From contig CAZJQI010000020.1 of assembly GCA_964548275.1 (NCBI GenBank), forward strand, positions 1 to 64,000: a stretch of 64,000 bases of DNA, given 5' to 3'. The notes under the pieces are model-generated. The model searched no databases and was not told where the DNA came from. It was given only the letters and a program-made list of their open reading frames with translations. The first letter of the stretch is position 1. The number at the start of each line of letters is the position of its first letter. Source of the DNA: JAUVUV01 sp964548275. Lineage in GTDB: Bacteria; Gemmatimonadota; Glassbacteria; GWA2-58-10. The position numbers were made by a program, and so were the translations under genes. Shown here piece after piece: positions 34,186 through 42,712 of this stretch.

Positions 34186-36140
34186 AACCCGAGCTTGCGG
34201 CGGACGTCGTCTTGGAAGCGTTCGATAAAATCATCTACATTTAGATTCTGCAATCTCTGTAGAGTTTTTTCCCACTTGACCTTGACTTGGTTCACATCCT
34301 CATCGCGGCGGGCCACCAGATCGTCGATCATTCCTCTCACCTCGCTTTGGCCGGAGAGCATCTGCCTTGTCTGGACAATCCTTTTTTTCATGGCTTCGAT
34401 AAAAAACCCTCCGATCTTAAGTAGACCTTCTCTGCCCAACCCCTTGACTTTTACCTTGAAGAGCATGTCTATCACGTAATCGGCATAGTACGGGATAAAC
34501 TTTTCCAGCGGGCTTATCACATCAGCGAAAGTCCCGGTGAAATCAGCCAGGACAAGTCCGGTGGGCTCGAACCGGTCATCCCCGAACTGGAGCATTTCAT
34601 CTCCGTCTCCGAAATAGACAGCGCCGGTGTCCGGATCAACACGGCCGATTATCAGGTTGAGCCCGGCCTCGTAACCCAGGAGGTCGGCCTGCGCCCGGAC
34701 AAAACCCTCGTGCTCGTAATAGTAGTCGGAGACTTTATCTGTGGCTAGTCCATCAATGTATGGCCTGTCGAAAAAGCTAACAGGCACAGTGCCGATACCG
34801 GGGAGGTCCTCTTTCCGGTTCAGATAGCCGACAACCGGGGTATTGGCTCCCAGCAGCGAAAGAATTTCGCGCCGGTCGAAAGTGTATTCCAGGTAACCCT
34901 CAGCAAGCTGTTTCGCCCTCTTCAGTGAATGGCCGCGGTTGAGAAAGTAAAGAATATTGCGCATAACTTTACGCAGGATGCGGATCTGTTCGGTTTCACT
35001 GTTCTTCTGCTTGAGTACGGCAATGAAAACCTCGCGGTAGCTCCCGGCGGCACGCTTGGTACTCTGGCTTCTCATCAGCCGGCCCAGATTGATATATTCC
35101 AGCGGGCCGTATAATCTGAAAAAATCTTCAAGCAACCGTGCCACCGGCTCCTCGACATACGGATCCATTTCCACCCGGCCGTTCCTGATCCGGTACCCTG
35201 GCAGCCAGCGGATATTCATATTGAACTCACCGCTTATACCAAGCATGGATTCCTCAGTGGGCGGGATTTCGTTCAGCTCGGAATAGACGTGATTGCGCCA
35301 GAGCGGGTTGTTGGGATCATCGTACTGGAACTCGGGAGGGATTGCGGCTTTGAAATTTTCGAGTGCTGCCAGAAAAAGTTTGTTCGCCTTTGTTTTCTGT
35401 GCTTTGCCCCGGCTTTTACAGCTATTGAGGTATTTTGCGAGTTTTTCGCTGAGAGAAAAATCGAATACCCTGCGGTCGACCTTGAAAAAATCCAGCTCGC
35501 GGACAAACTGTTCGTTTCTTCTTTTATAAAGATCAACCACTTCGTTGATACGGGCCTTGAACTCCTGGAAATCAGAGATCGATTCAGCGATAGCGGCAAA
35601 CTTCGCCAAAGTAATCAGGCGGCCCCCGGACTCGACTTTATAGTAATAGCAGTTTTTCGTTCCCACTGAGACTTTGGAAAGATTGATTTGCTTAATAATT
35701 TCTTCTGCAGTAAAGTAGCGTGGAGTCATTTTCCAGCACTCACCGCGGAGCTTGAAAGCATCCCTGACCTTGGGGTCTCTGCTTCCCGTAAAGCGGATCA
35801 TCTCCGTCGGGACAACCTCTTCGAGAAGTTCGGCGGCGCGGAAACTTTTTTCCATATTGTCCGGAATGGAACGAATCAACACATGGTCGCCCCGCATAAT
35901 TAGAGCCACCAGGTCTTCGTAGACCGTCTGCTGTTCTTTTTCATCGAGTTCCCTGCCCTGCTTGTTGCCCAACTTGGCGATAAAATCCATAGCCAGAGAA
36001 ACATGCAGCCCGGTGCCGACAATCATGCTGGAATAGCTGGGAAAGATATCGGCCATGTGGTATTTCAGGTGTCCCTCATCATCCCGTTCTAATGGGTGGG
36101 GCCCGAAGACGGTAATTTTACCGTATTTCTGCACTAGCAT
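34179..36140 (-). CDS. Large conserved-looking protein of unknown function
   Basis: 653 residues with no signal peptide or membrane segments, of mixed charged composition. Features visible: MLVQKYGKITVFGPHPLERD at the start, RGDHVLIRSIPDNMEKSFRA (about 83-102), a Lys/Arg-rich helical middle, VVGYLNRKEDLPGIGTVPVS, and an acidic stretch with FGDGDEMLQFGDDRFEPTGL followed by DFTGTFADV. I do not recognise the family. Length and codon pattern indicate a real gene. It overlaps prfA tail to tail by 7 bases and lies downstream of the adenylate-cyclase gene on the same strand. Confidence 0.75.
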   Translation of the reverse strand: MLVQKYGKITVFGPHPLERDDEGHLKYHMADIFPSYSSMIVGTGLHVSLAMDFIAKLGNKQGRELDEKEQQTVYEDLVALIMRGDHVLIRSIPDNMEKSFRAAELLEEVVPTEMIRFTGSRDPKVRDAFKLRGECWKMTPRYFTAEEIIKQINLSKVSVGTKNCYYYKVESGGRLITLAKFAAIAESISDFQEFKARINEVVDLYKRRNEQFVRELDFFKVDRRVFDFSLSEKLAKYLNSCKSRGKAQKTKANKLFLAALENFKAAIPPEFQYDDPNNPLWRNHVYSELNEIPPTEESMLGISGEFNMNIRWLPGYRIRNGRVEMDPYVEEPVARLLEDFFRLYGPLEYINLGRLMRSQSTKRAAGSYREVFIAVLKQKNSETEQIRILRKVMRNILYFLNRGHSLKRAKQLAEGYLEYTFDRREILSLLGANTPVVGYLNRKEDLPGIGTVPVSFFDRPYIDGLATDKVSDYYYEHEGFVRAQADLLGYEAGLNLIIGRVDPDTGAVYFGDGDEMLQFGDDRFEPTGLVLADFTGTFADVISPLEKFIPYYADYVIDMLFKVKVKGLGREGLLKIGGFFIEAMKKRIVQTRQMLSGQSEVRGMIDDLVARRDEDVNQVKVKWEKTLQRLQNLNVDDFIERFQDDVRRKLGFY

Positions 36141-36245
36141 CGTGTGGGTTTACCTCGCTCGAATCTTGTTACCCGACGCCATTATTCCAATTATCGGTAT
36201 TTTCATTGGCGATCAGATCAATGGCGAAGAACAAAGCAAGTGGTA

Positions 36246-38828
36246 TCATGATCTCTGGAAAATGTAGTGGGAGATGTTCTGACGCTGCTCATCCGTGGTA
36301 GCCCGGGCAAGCGCTTTCTGGAAATACTCCATCGCTCCGGAATAATCTCCCCCTTCTTCCTGGACAATTCCCAGGTTGGCAAGATTATCCGCTGCATAAT
36401 AATCCAACCCGAGTTTTTCGGCCAGTTCGAGAGACTTTTCGAAAAATCGCACAGCTTTTTCCAGCTTTTCTCGGATCCGGTCGATTTCCCCGGCGCGGGT
36501 GAGTACGCTGCACAGTATTTGGTAATCTTTTAATGTTTGCGAAATCTTGCTGCACTCGCCATAATGCCGGTAAGCCTCATCCAGCGCACCGAGCAGGTAT
36601 TCTATCTCGGCCAGCCTGAACGTATTGCGCAGGCGAATGCGCGATTTTTCCTCCGCGCTCTTTTTACTGTTTTTCAACTGAGCGAGCAGCTTGCTGTAAC
36701 AGTTGATCGCCGCGTTGTTGCTGAAACGGGTTGCGCACTGGTCACCGGCTGATTCGAGGTAGCTGATCGCCTTGTCCGCCTTCCCGCCCTTTTCGAAATG
36801 GAAAGCGAGTCTGTAGTGTTCGTCTTCCGGCACCTTTTCGCCCTCGTAAATTTCCTCGATACACTCTCCCACCAGCCCGTGGAGCACGGTCTTGTTGTAG
36901 TTGAGCAGAGTGTTGTAGCTGACCTCGGCAATCAGGACATTGGCGAAAACATAGGTTTCTGCTGCTTGTGCGGCCGGCTCGGCTACCTTTGGGATAATCA
37001 TCCGGGCCTGCTTTAGATCTTCAAGAAGGTCCTTTACATCTTTTCTGTCGGCCCCGGCCTTAGCGTGCAGCTCGCCCAGCAGGTCCACGTTGAATTCCAT
37101 GCCGATAACCGAAGCCTCGAACAGCAGATTGCGCACTTTCTCATCCAGCTTATCGATTCTAGTCTGGACCATTCCATGAATCGAATCCGGCAGTTCGACA
37201 TTTTTTTCACTCGGGTTGACAATCCAGATTGGATTTCCAGGCTGAATCTGATCGTCCTGGACCAGCACCTCCTGGTCGATCAGGGAAAAGGTGATTTCCT
37301 CGATGTAAAACGGGTTGCCCCCGGACTTGTCGTAAATCAGATTTTTCAGTTCATCGGTGAGAACCAGCCCCTTCAACATTCCCTGGACCATCTCGGTTGA
37401 CTCTTCCAGGCTCAGGGGCCTGAGATTGAGCTCGAAATAGTTAATTCCTTTGCGCCAATGTTCCGAAGGTTTGTAATCCTGGCGGAACATGGTAATAAAA
37501 AGCATCCGGCACTCGGGTTTGAGGTTATCCATCAGGTAATCAATCAGCTCGCGGCTGAGTTCATCCACCCAGTGGAGATCGTCGAACACCAGATAGACGG
37601 CATCACCCTTATCCGGCAACGCACCTGCCGCTTCAAGAAAGACACGGAAGGCTTTGAAGATAATTTTTTTGAGTTTATCCGGTTTGACAGCCTTGATCCG
37701 GTCGGCTTCACGGGCCGCCCCGAGAAGGTAGGCCAGGTAATCCTCGTGCTCGGCGAGAGATTGTCTCGCACTTTCCCTGTTATCCTCAGGCAGACGGGAG
37801 AACTCATTGAGCCTTTCGAACAGCTTCTTCCATTTCTCTCTTACTGTCTCAACCGGGTCTCCCTCACTGGCTTCCATCATGTTTTTAATTAGACTGACAA
37901 AAATCCAGTACGGGGCTGCGGCAAAGGAAATCGTTTTACCTTTGAGCACCGGTCCCCTCGGACAGGATCCCCGGTTGAGGAACTCGTGCACCAGGCGGCT
38001 TTTACCCATCCCGCCGTCGGCTTTTAACCCGACAACCGGCACGCGGGCTTCCGGTTCGGATTCTAAATATTCTTTCATAAACGCTTCCAGTTCTCCCCAC
38101 TCTTTTTCCCGGCCCACGTAAGCCCTGCTTTTTGCCAGGGTATCTCGGTCCCAGCGCTCCACCCGTTCTTTAAGTATTCCATGCACGCGGTAAATTTTAA
38201 GCGGTTTGCTCTTGCCCTTGAGCTTGATCGGTTCCAGGGCCTCGTAATCGAATACATCCTCGGCCTGGACGCGGGTATTTTCAGAAACCAGGATGGTGTT
38301 CACCTCAGCGGCGGTCTCGAGCCTTGAAGCTGTATTGACCGTATCGCCCATCACCGTGAAATCGCGTTCGCCTCTTCCGCCCAGCTCACCAGCTACCACA
38401 AGCCCGGTATTGATCCCGATCCGGTAGCCGAGCTCAATGCCTTTCGGCTCGAGGATCTTGTTCACCTGCACCATCCTGCCGAGCATTCCCAGAGCGGCAC
38501 GGATCGCCCGCTCTGCGTCATCCTCGCTCGCTTTTTTCGCGCCGAACAGAGCCATGATCGCATCGCCGATATATTTATCCACCATGCCGCTGTAGCGAAT
38601 GATTTCGCTGGTGAGCACCTTAAAAATATTATCGATTATCTGGGTCACCTCTTCCGGATCGAGCTTTTCACTCATCGCAGTAAAACCCTTGATATCGAGA
38701 AACAGCACTGAAACGTTACGCCGCTCACCTTTCTTGAGCTTAATGCGCTCGGCCTTGACCTGTTCCTGCCCGGTTAAAAGCCCGTCCATATCGGTCTGGA
38801 GCAGTTGGGACCATTCATCTGCGGACAT
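36246..38828 (-). CDS. Adenylate cyclase fused to AAA ATPase and TPR-like repeats
   Basis: 860 residues. The class III cyclase domain lies near 36-215, with metal ligands Asp45 (LFLDIKGFT) and Asp89 (YIGDAIMAL), Lys84 in the adenine-selecting position and the NTASRLE transition-state motif, so ATP is the likely substrate. An AAA_16/STAND-type ATPase follows (Walker A ADGGMGKSRL, Walker B YLVFDDLHWVD), then helical TPR-like repeats to the C-terminus. This architecture is known from bacterial signal-responsive cyclases. It is cytoplasmic. Its trigger is unknown. Confidence 0.88.
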   Translation of the reverse strand: MSADEWSQLLQTDMDGLLTGQEQVKAERIKLKKGERRNVSVLFLDIKGFTAMSEKLDPEEVTQIIDNIFKVLTSEIIRYSGMVDKYIGDAIMALFGAKKASEDDAERAIRAALGMLGRMVQVNKILEPKGIELGYRIGINTGLVVAGELGGRGERDFTVMGDTVNTASRLETAAEVNTILVSENTRVQAEDVFDYEALEPIKLKGKSKPLKIYRVHGILKERVERWDRDTLAKSRAYVGREKEWGELEAFMKEYLESEPEARVPVVGLKADGGMGKSRLVHEFLNRGSCPRGPVLKGKTISFAAAPYWIFVSLIKNMMEASEGDPVETVREKWKKLFERLNEFSRLPEDNRESARQSLAEHEDYLAYLLGAAREADRIKAVKPDKLKKIIFKAFRVFLEAAGALPDKGDAVYLVFDDLHWVDELSRELIDYLMDNLKPECRMLFITMFRQDYKPSEHWRKGINYFELNLRPLSLEESTEMVQGMLKGLVLTDELKNLIYDKSGGNPFYIEEITFSLIDQEVLVQDDQIQPGNPIWIVNPSEKNVELPDSIHGMVQTRIDKLDEKVRNLLFEASVIGMEFNVDLLGELHAKAGADRKDVKDLLEDLKQARMIIPKVAEPAAQAAETYVFANVLIAEVSYNTLLNYNKTVLHGLVGECIEEIYEGEKVPEDEHYRLAFHFEKGGKADKAISYLESAGDQCATRFSNNAAINCYSKLLAQLKNSKKSAEEKSRIRLRNTFRLAEIEYLLGALDEAYRHYGECSKISQTLKDYQILCSVLTRAGEIDRIREKLEKAVRFFEKSLELAEKLGLDYYAADNLANLGIVQEEGGDYSGAMEYFQKALARATTDEQRQNISHYIFQRS

Positions 38829-38868
38829 GGCTGACTCCTTGGGCGAATATTAAAGTGCTCCAGGGGAT

Positions 38869-40128
38869 TCAATCTTTCAGAGCGCAGAGTTCAGAGCACA
38901 TACTGCAGAAATTTTCGTCCCGGGGACGTCTCGATCCCCTGAGCTTTCGGGCAAGCCTGGGGTCAATCGCAAGGGAGTACATTTTCTCCCAGTTCAGTTT
39001 TTTCCGCGCCTTGCTCATTTTCAGATCCCAGTCGGCCGCACCCGGCAATCCCCTGGCTACATCGGCAGCGTGGGCGGCAATCTTCATGGCGATCACCCCG
39101 ATGTGGACATCCTCGAGTGTGGGAAGGCGCAGGTGTTCGGCGGGAGTTACATAGCAGAGAAAATCTGCCCCTGCTGCAGCGGCAATCGCCCCGCCGATAG
39201 CAGCAGTGATATGATCGTAGCCGGGAGCAATATCGGTTACCAGCGGTCCGAGCACATAAAATGGAGCGCCCTTGCAGATTTCTTTCTGCATCTGGATATT
39301 GAGCCTGATCTGGTCAAGCGGGACATGGCCCGGTCCCTCGACCATTGCCTGTACGCCTGCGCTCCGGGCCCGGTCGACCAGCTCACCGAGTATCAGCAGT
39401 TCTTCGGTCTGGCAGCGGTCGGTGGCATCGGCAATAGAACCGGGACGAAGCCCGTCCCCCAGACTCAAAGCCACATTATACTTGCCCGCCACTTTGAGAA
39501 TCTCATCATATAGAGTGTAAAGAGGATTCTCTTTGCCTGTGGAACGCATCCAGCGATGGAGAAAGGAGCCGCCCCGGCTAACGATACCGGTCACCCGGCC
39601 TTCATTCTCTAAATGCCGGACTCCTTCCAGTGTCAACCCGCAGTGCACGGTAATAAAATCCACGCCAAGCTCGCAGTGGGCACTCACCGAGTCGATAAAA
39701 TCCTCCTCGGAAATATCCGCTAATTTGCAGCCTTTAGCCAACATCCTGGTCGCGAGGCCGTAAATTGGAACCGTACCTACGGGTACGGAACTTTCCTCGA
39801 GTGACATTTTCAGTGTGCGTTCGATATCCTCGCCGGTGGAAAGGTCCATTACCGTATCAGTACCGGCCGCGGCAGCTATCTGGATTTTCTTACGTTCCTC
39901 TTCTATTCCACTTGCATCCCTGCTGGTACCGAAATTGGCATTGACCTTTGTCCTGGTACCCTTCCCGACCGCTGTCGGCCGCACCTTGCCTGCGCGGAGA
40001 GTATTTCCGAGAACTATAATTGTTCCTTGTTTCAGCCCTGCAGCAAGTTCTTCACCAGAGAGAGGCTCACCTTTGGCTGCCTCTTCAAGCATCTTTTCCG
40101 GCAGTTTAAGCGTTCTTTCTTTGATCAT
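38869..40128 (-). CDS. ThiC-family radical SAM enzyme (thiamine pyrimidine or hydroxybenzimidazole synthase)
   Basis: 419 residues, the short form without the N-terminal extension of enterobacterial ThiC. Conserved blocks include RTKVNANFGTS, MDLSTG, SRGGSFLHRWM, EGPGHVPLDQI and GPLVTDIAPGYDHI. The C-terminal cluster is Cys408-x2-Cys411-x3-Cys415 (CSMCSELC), one residue shorter in the last gap than the classical Cx2Cx4C. The substrate in the family is aminoimidazole ribotide. Products are the thiamine pyrimidine (ThiC) or 5-hydroxybenzimidazole for cobamides (BzaF). No TPP riboswitch lies upstream, and a B12 transport operon is elsewhere in the window, so both remain possible. Confidence 0.85.
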   Translation of the reverse strand: MIKERTLKLPEKMLEEAAKGEPLSGEELAAGLKQGTIIVLGNTLRAGKVRPTAVGKGTRTKVNANFGTSRDASGIEEERKKIQIAAAAGTDTVMDLSTGEDIERTLKMSLEESSVPVGTVPIYGLATRMLAKGCKLADISEEDFIDSVSAHCELGVDFITVHCGLTLEGVRHLENEGRVTGIVSRGGSFLHRWMRSTGKENPLYTLYDEILKVAGKYNVALSLGDGLRPGSIADATDRCQTEELLILGELVDRARSAGVQAMVEGPGHVPLDQIRLNIQMQKEICKGAPFYVLGPLVTDIAPGYDHITAAIGGAIAAAAGADFLCYVTPAEHLRLPTLEDVHIGVIAMKIAAHAADVARGLPGAADWDLKMSKARKKLNWEKMYSLAIDPRLARKLRGSRRPRDENFCSMCSELCALKD

Positions 40129-40212
40129 TAACAGCCACCCTCCCTCGCTTTAATCAACACGCCGCCCATTGCGCCGATTCAAGAGCGGTGGTATCGCGAT
40201 TGGATGTAAAAG

Positions 40213-41010
40213 CTACAACAGCTCAATCTGGTACTGTCCCAGACCCTTCTTGCGTAAGGTTTGCAAAGATTCGAGAGACTGCTTGGCAGTCATTTTAAAC
40301 ACCATATCAGGAGCCAGGTTTTTTTTCATGCACTCCTGGAAAAACTCCTTTAACGGCACTTTACCCTTGCCCAGCGGGAGATGTTCTCCATTTTTTCCTC
40401 TGGTGTCGCTGAGATGCACCAGATGAAGGCGGTCACTGAAGGCACGGAGCCAGGAGGAGATTTTCCTGCGCGAGTAAGTGAAAGCGTTGGCCACATCGAG
40501 ACAGACTCCCACAGCCTCCGGCGGGCAATCCTGGATCAAGCGCAACTGAATTTCCGGGTCTTCTTCGAACATGTTCGCTATCAGAATCCTCAGATCATAA
40601 CGATCCGCAACCTCGAGTATTTCCTGCCAGAGGGGCAGACAGATTTCGAACCACTGGTCGAGCACCCTGGAATGAAGGAGCGGATTGTATCCAGAGTAAA
40701 AGGTGAGGTTTTTCGCATTCAAGCTTCCGGCTATCTCAACCGTGCGGAGAAAGAGTTTTCCGGTGTGTTCCCTGATAAACGGATCGAGGCTGCCAGGAGC
40801 GAGATCGAAAAAAGGGCCTTGCACGTGCACCTGAAATCCCCTGTCCTGCAGGGTCTGGCCGAGCCTTGCGGCCATCGGCAGCTCACAGACTTTCAGAATC
40901 CAATGCGGGTCGGCCACTTCAATTTCAAGGCCGAGACCGGCGGCTGCAAGTTTTTCCATCTGCGCTGTCACCTCAGGGTACGGCACCGAGGCGAAATAGT
41001 TTATCCGCAT
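40213..41010 (-). CDS. Xylose-isomerase-like TIM-barrel protein
   Basis: 265 residues matching the sugar phosphate isomerase/epimerase (AP endonuclease 2) fold: LEIEVADPHW near the start, HVQGPFFDLAPGS with the His ligand, LIANMFEEDP with a Glu, GVCLDVANAF with Asp, and LVHLSDTRGKNGEHLPLGKG with further metal ligands. It probably binds a divalent metal. The substrate is unknown. It lies between the DUF885 gene (2 bases upstream) and thiC on the same strand, so it is likely in their operon. Confidence 0.8.
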   Translation of the reverse strand: MRINYFASVPYPEVTAQMEKLAAAGLGLEIEVADPHWILKVCELPMAARLGQTLQDRGFQVHVQGPFFDLAPGSLDPFIREHTGKLFLRTVEIAGSLNAKNLTFYSGYNPLLHSRVLDQWFEICLPLWQEILEVADRYDLRILIANMFEEDPEIQLRLIQDCPPEAVGVCLDVANAFTYSRRKISSWLRAFSDRLHLVHLSDTRGKNGEHLPLGKGKVPLKEFFQECMKKNLAPDMVFKMTAKQSLESLQTLRKKGLGQYQIELL

Positions 41011-41012
41011 CT

Positions 41013-42659
41013 CTACTTCCTCTTCTTGCCAAACGCCTGTAAAAGCCGCTTTTCTACCTTATCAGGAGGAAGAGCACACAGGCCCAGGAGGGAATCGTGG
41101 AATTTTTTCAGGCTGAATGTTTTTCCTCCCTTTTTGCGGCAGTTTTCCCGCCATGACTCGATTTTTATCCTGCCGACCATTGCGCCCACAGAGGAGGTTG
41201 GGCTGGAGGCAAGGCTGCGTACCTGAAACCAGGCCTGCAACTGGGTGATTCCCGTTGCCGCGGCAAGCCGGCTTACAGCCTGTGCTTCGTTCAAGCCCCG
41301 GGTGTGAAGATCCAGGTCAATCAGCACCCGCGAGGCAGCCAGCAGCCGGTCGCGATTGGCATAAAGCGATAATTTCGGATCATCGAACAACTCCTGATCT
41401 GTCACCAGGCCCAGGACATAGCTGCACCATCCTTCCTCGAGCATGTTTCCACGTGCCAGGTAAGCCAGCTTATTTCCACCTTTTTTACGCCGTTCGAGCA
41501 ATGTATGCCTTCCCGGATATACGTCGCGGACTACTGTCAACAGGGCTTTTACCCGCGAGTGCATCTCCAGCGCTGCTTCCATTTCTTCTTCCCTTGAGCC
41601 CTTTGCCGGTATCGTTACACAGAAAAAAGCCTTGCTTCCCTCCTCGAAAAGCGGGGCCTCGATATATCCGGCTGTCGGAATTATCATCCTTTCAAAAGGC
41701 GGAGTCTGGGTGACCACCAGCTCTCCTTCTGTGGGCAGAGTAACAAGCCCCGCGCCTTTTACCGCCTGTTTCACTTCATCAACAATCCTTTTCCAATAAG
41801 ATAGCAGGTCGCTGGCAGGCTTACGATTATCAGGCGTGGAAATCTTGTCGCGCCAGGTTCCTGAGCCCCCGAGTAGAGCTGCCTGCTTTTCGAGTTCACT
41901 TTCCGCACGCTCGGCCTCCTCGAGAGCTATCTTGCGAAGGTCACTTTCGTTCAGGGAGAGCCGATGTTCCCGCTTGAGAAGAAAATCGAAAAGCTCCTCG
42001 CCGACTCCACTTGTGCCGTTCGAGCGCGGCTGGATCTCCTCGACCAGGAACTCGAGGTAATCCTCAAACGCTTTAAGAGCGTGATCTGCATACTTTTTGA
42101 CAACGTTCTCCAGGTCCGGCACCTCCGCAACCAGCATGCTGACAAGCTGGGAGAGATACTCCCTGCCGGTTGCAGTCAGCTCGGCCGCGCCCATGGTCAG
42201 GATGTAGGGAATGTTCTCGCCGTAACTGATATTGAGCTTGCCTTCAGCGAGAATGCGCGGTATTTCCCGCATCCTGTCCACTGCTCGAAGAGCGCGGTAA
42301 TGGGAGGGAGTGCTGCTGCGGGCCACAAGCTGATAGACACCGTAAAGAGCAAGGCGCGGATAAGTAGCGGCGTCCCGGTCAAGACTTCCCGCTTCCTCCT
42401 CCATCCGGATTCCCACCTCGAGGGCGGCTTTAAGCAGGTCTAACTCCGGACTATTGATGCGTTGATCTTGAAGCGCTGTGATCTGGTTAAGGTACTCTTT
42501 TTTCCTGTTCAGCTTGTTCCTGCGGGAAACCTGGTCCAGTTTCTCCAGCCGACCATCGTAACTGTGCACACCGGCCAAAGTTGCCTCCACCGGGTTTTCC
42601 ATCCAGAGAAACTCGAGAATTTCATCAACCAGCTCACACGCTTCCTTTTTCATCGGCAC
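41013..42659 (-). CDS. DUF885-family protein with lost zinc ligands
   Basis: 548 residues, normal length for DUF885 (a metallopeptidase-like helical family). Working members carry HExxPGHH. Here the corresponding segment is VVRDVYPGRHTLLER, with Arg378-Asp379 in place of His-Glu and Arg384 in place of the first His, although Glu409 of the EGW motif is kept. It is predicted to have lost catalysis or changed function. No signal peptide is seen. It overlaps nothing but sits 2 bases upstream of the TIM-barrel gene. Confidence 0.8.
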   Translation of the reverse strand: MPMKKEACELVDEILEFLWMENPVEATLAGVHSYDGRLEKLDQVSRRNKLNRKKEYLNQITALQDQRINSPELDLLKAALEVGIRMEEEAGSLDRDAATYPRLALYGVYQLVARSSTPSHYRALRAVDRMREIPRILAEGKLNISYGENIPYILTMGAAELTATGREYLSQLVSMLVAEVPDLENVVKKYADHALKAFEDYLEFLVEEIQPRSNGTSGVGEELFDFLLKREHRLSLNESDLRKIALEEAERAESELEKQAALLGGSGTWRDKISTPDNRKPASDLLSYWKRIVDEVKQAVKGAGLVTLPTEGELVVTQTPPFERMIIPTAGYIEAPLFEEGSKAFFCVTIPAKGSREEEMEAALEMHSRVKALLTVVRDVYPGRHTLLERRKKGGNKLAYLARGNMLEEGWCSYVLGLVTDQELFDDPKLSLYANRDRLLAASRVLIDLDLHTRGLNEAQAVSRLAAATGITQLQAWFQVRSLASSPTSSVGAMVGRIKIESWRENCRKKGGKTFSLKKFHDSLLGLCALPPDKVEKRLLQAFGKKRK

Positions 42660-42712
42660 TCCAAGCCTGAAATCGAGTCTTTTTCTTGCTTAACAGCGCA
42701 GCAGGCCGACCT

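Noticed and set aside
40129..40212. Possible TPP riboswitch upstream of the ThiC-family gene
   Set aside because: None of the conserved TPP elements (CTGAGA, ACCTGA with GGNTNATNCC-like parts) is present.
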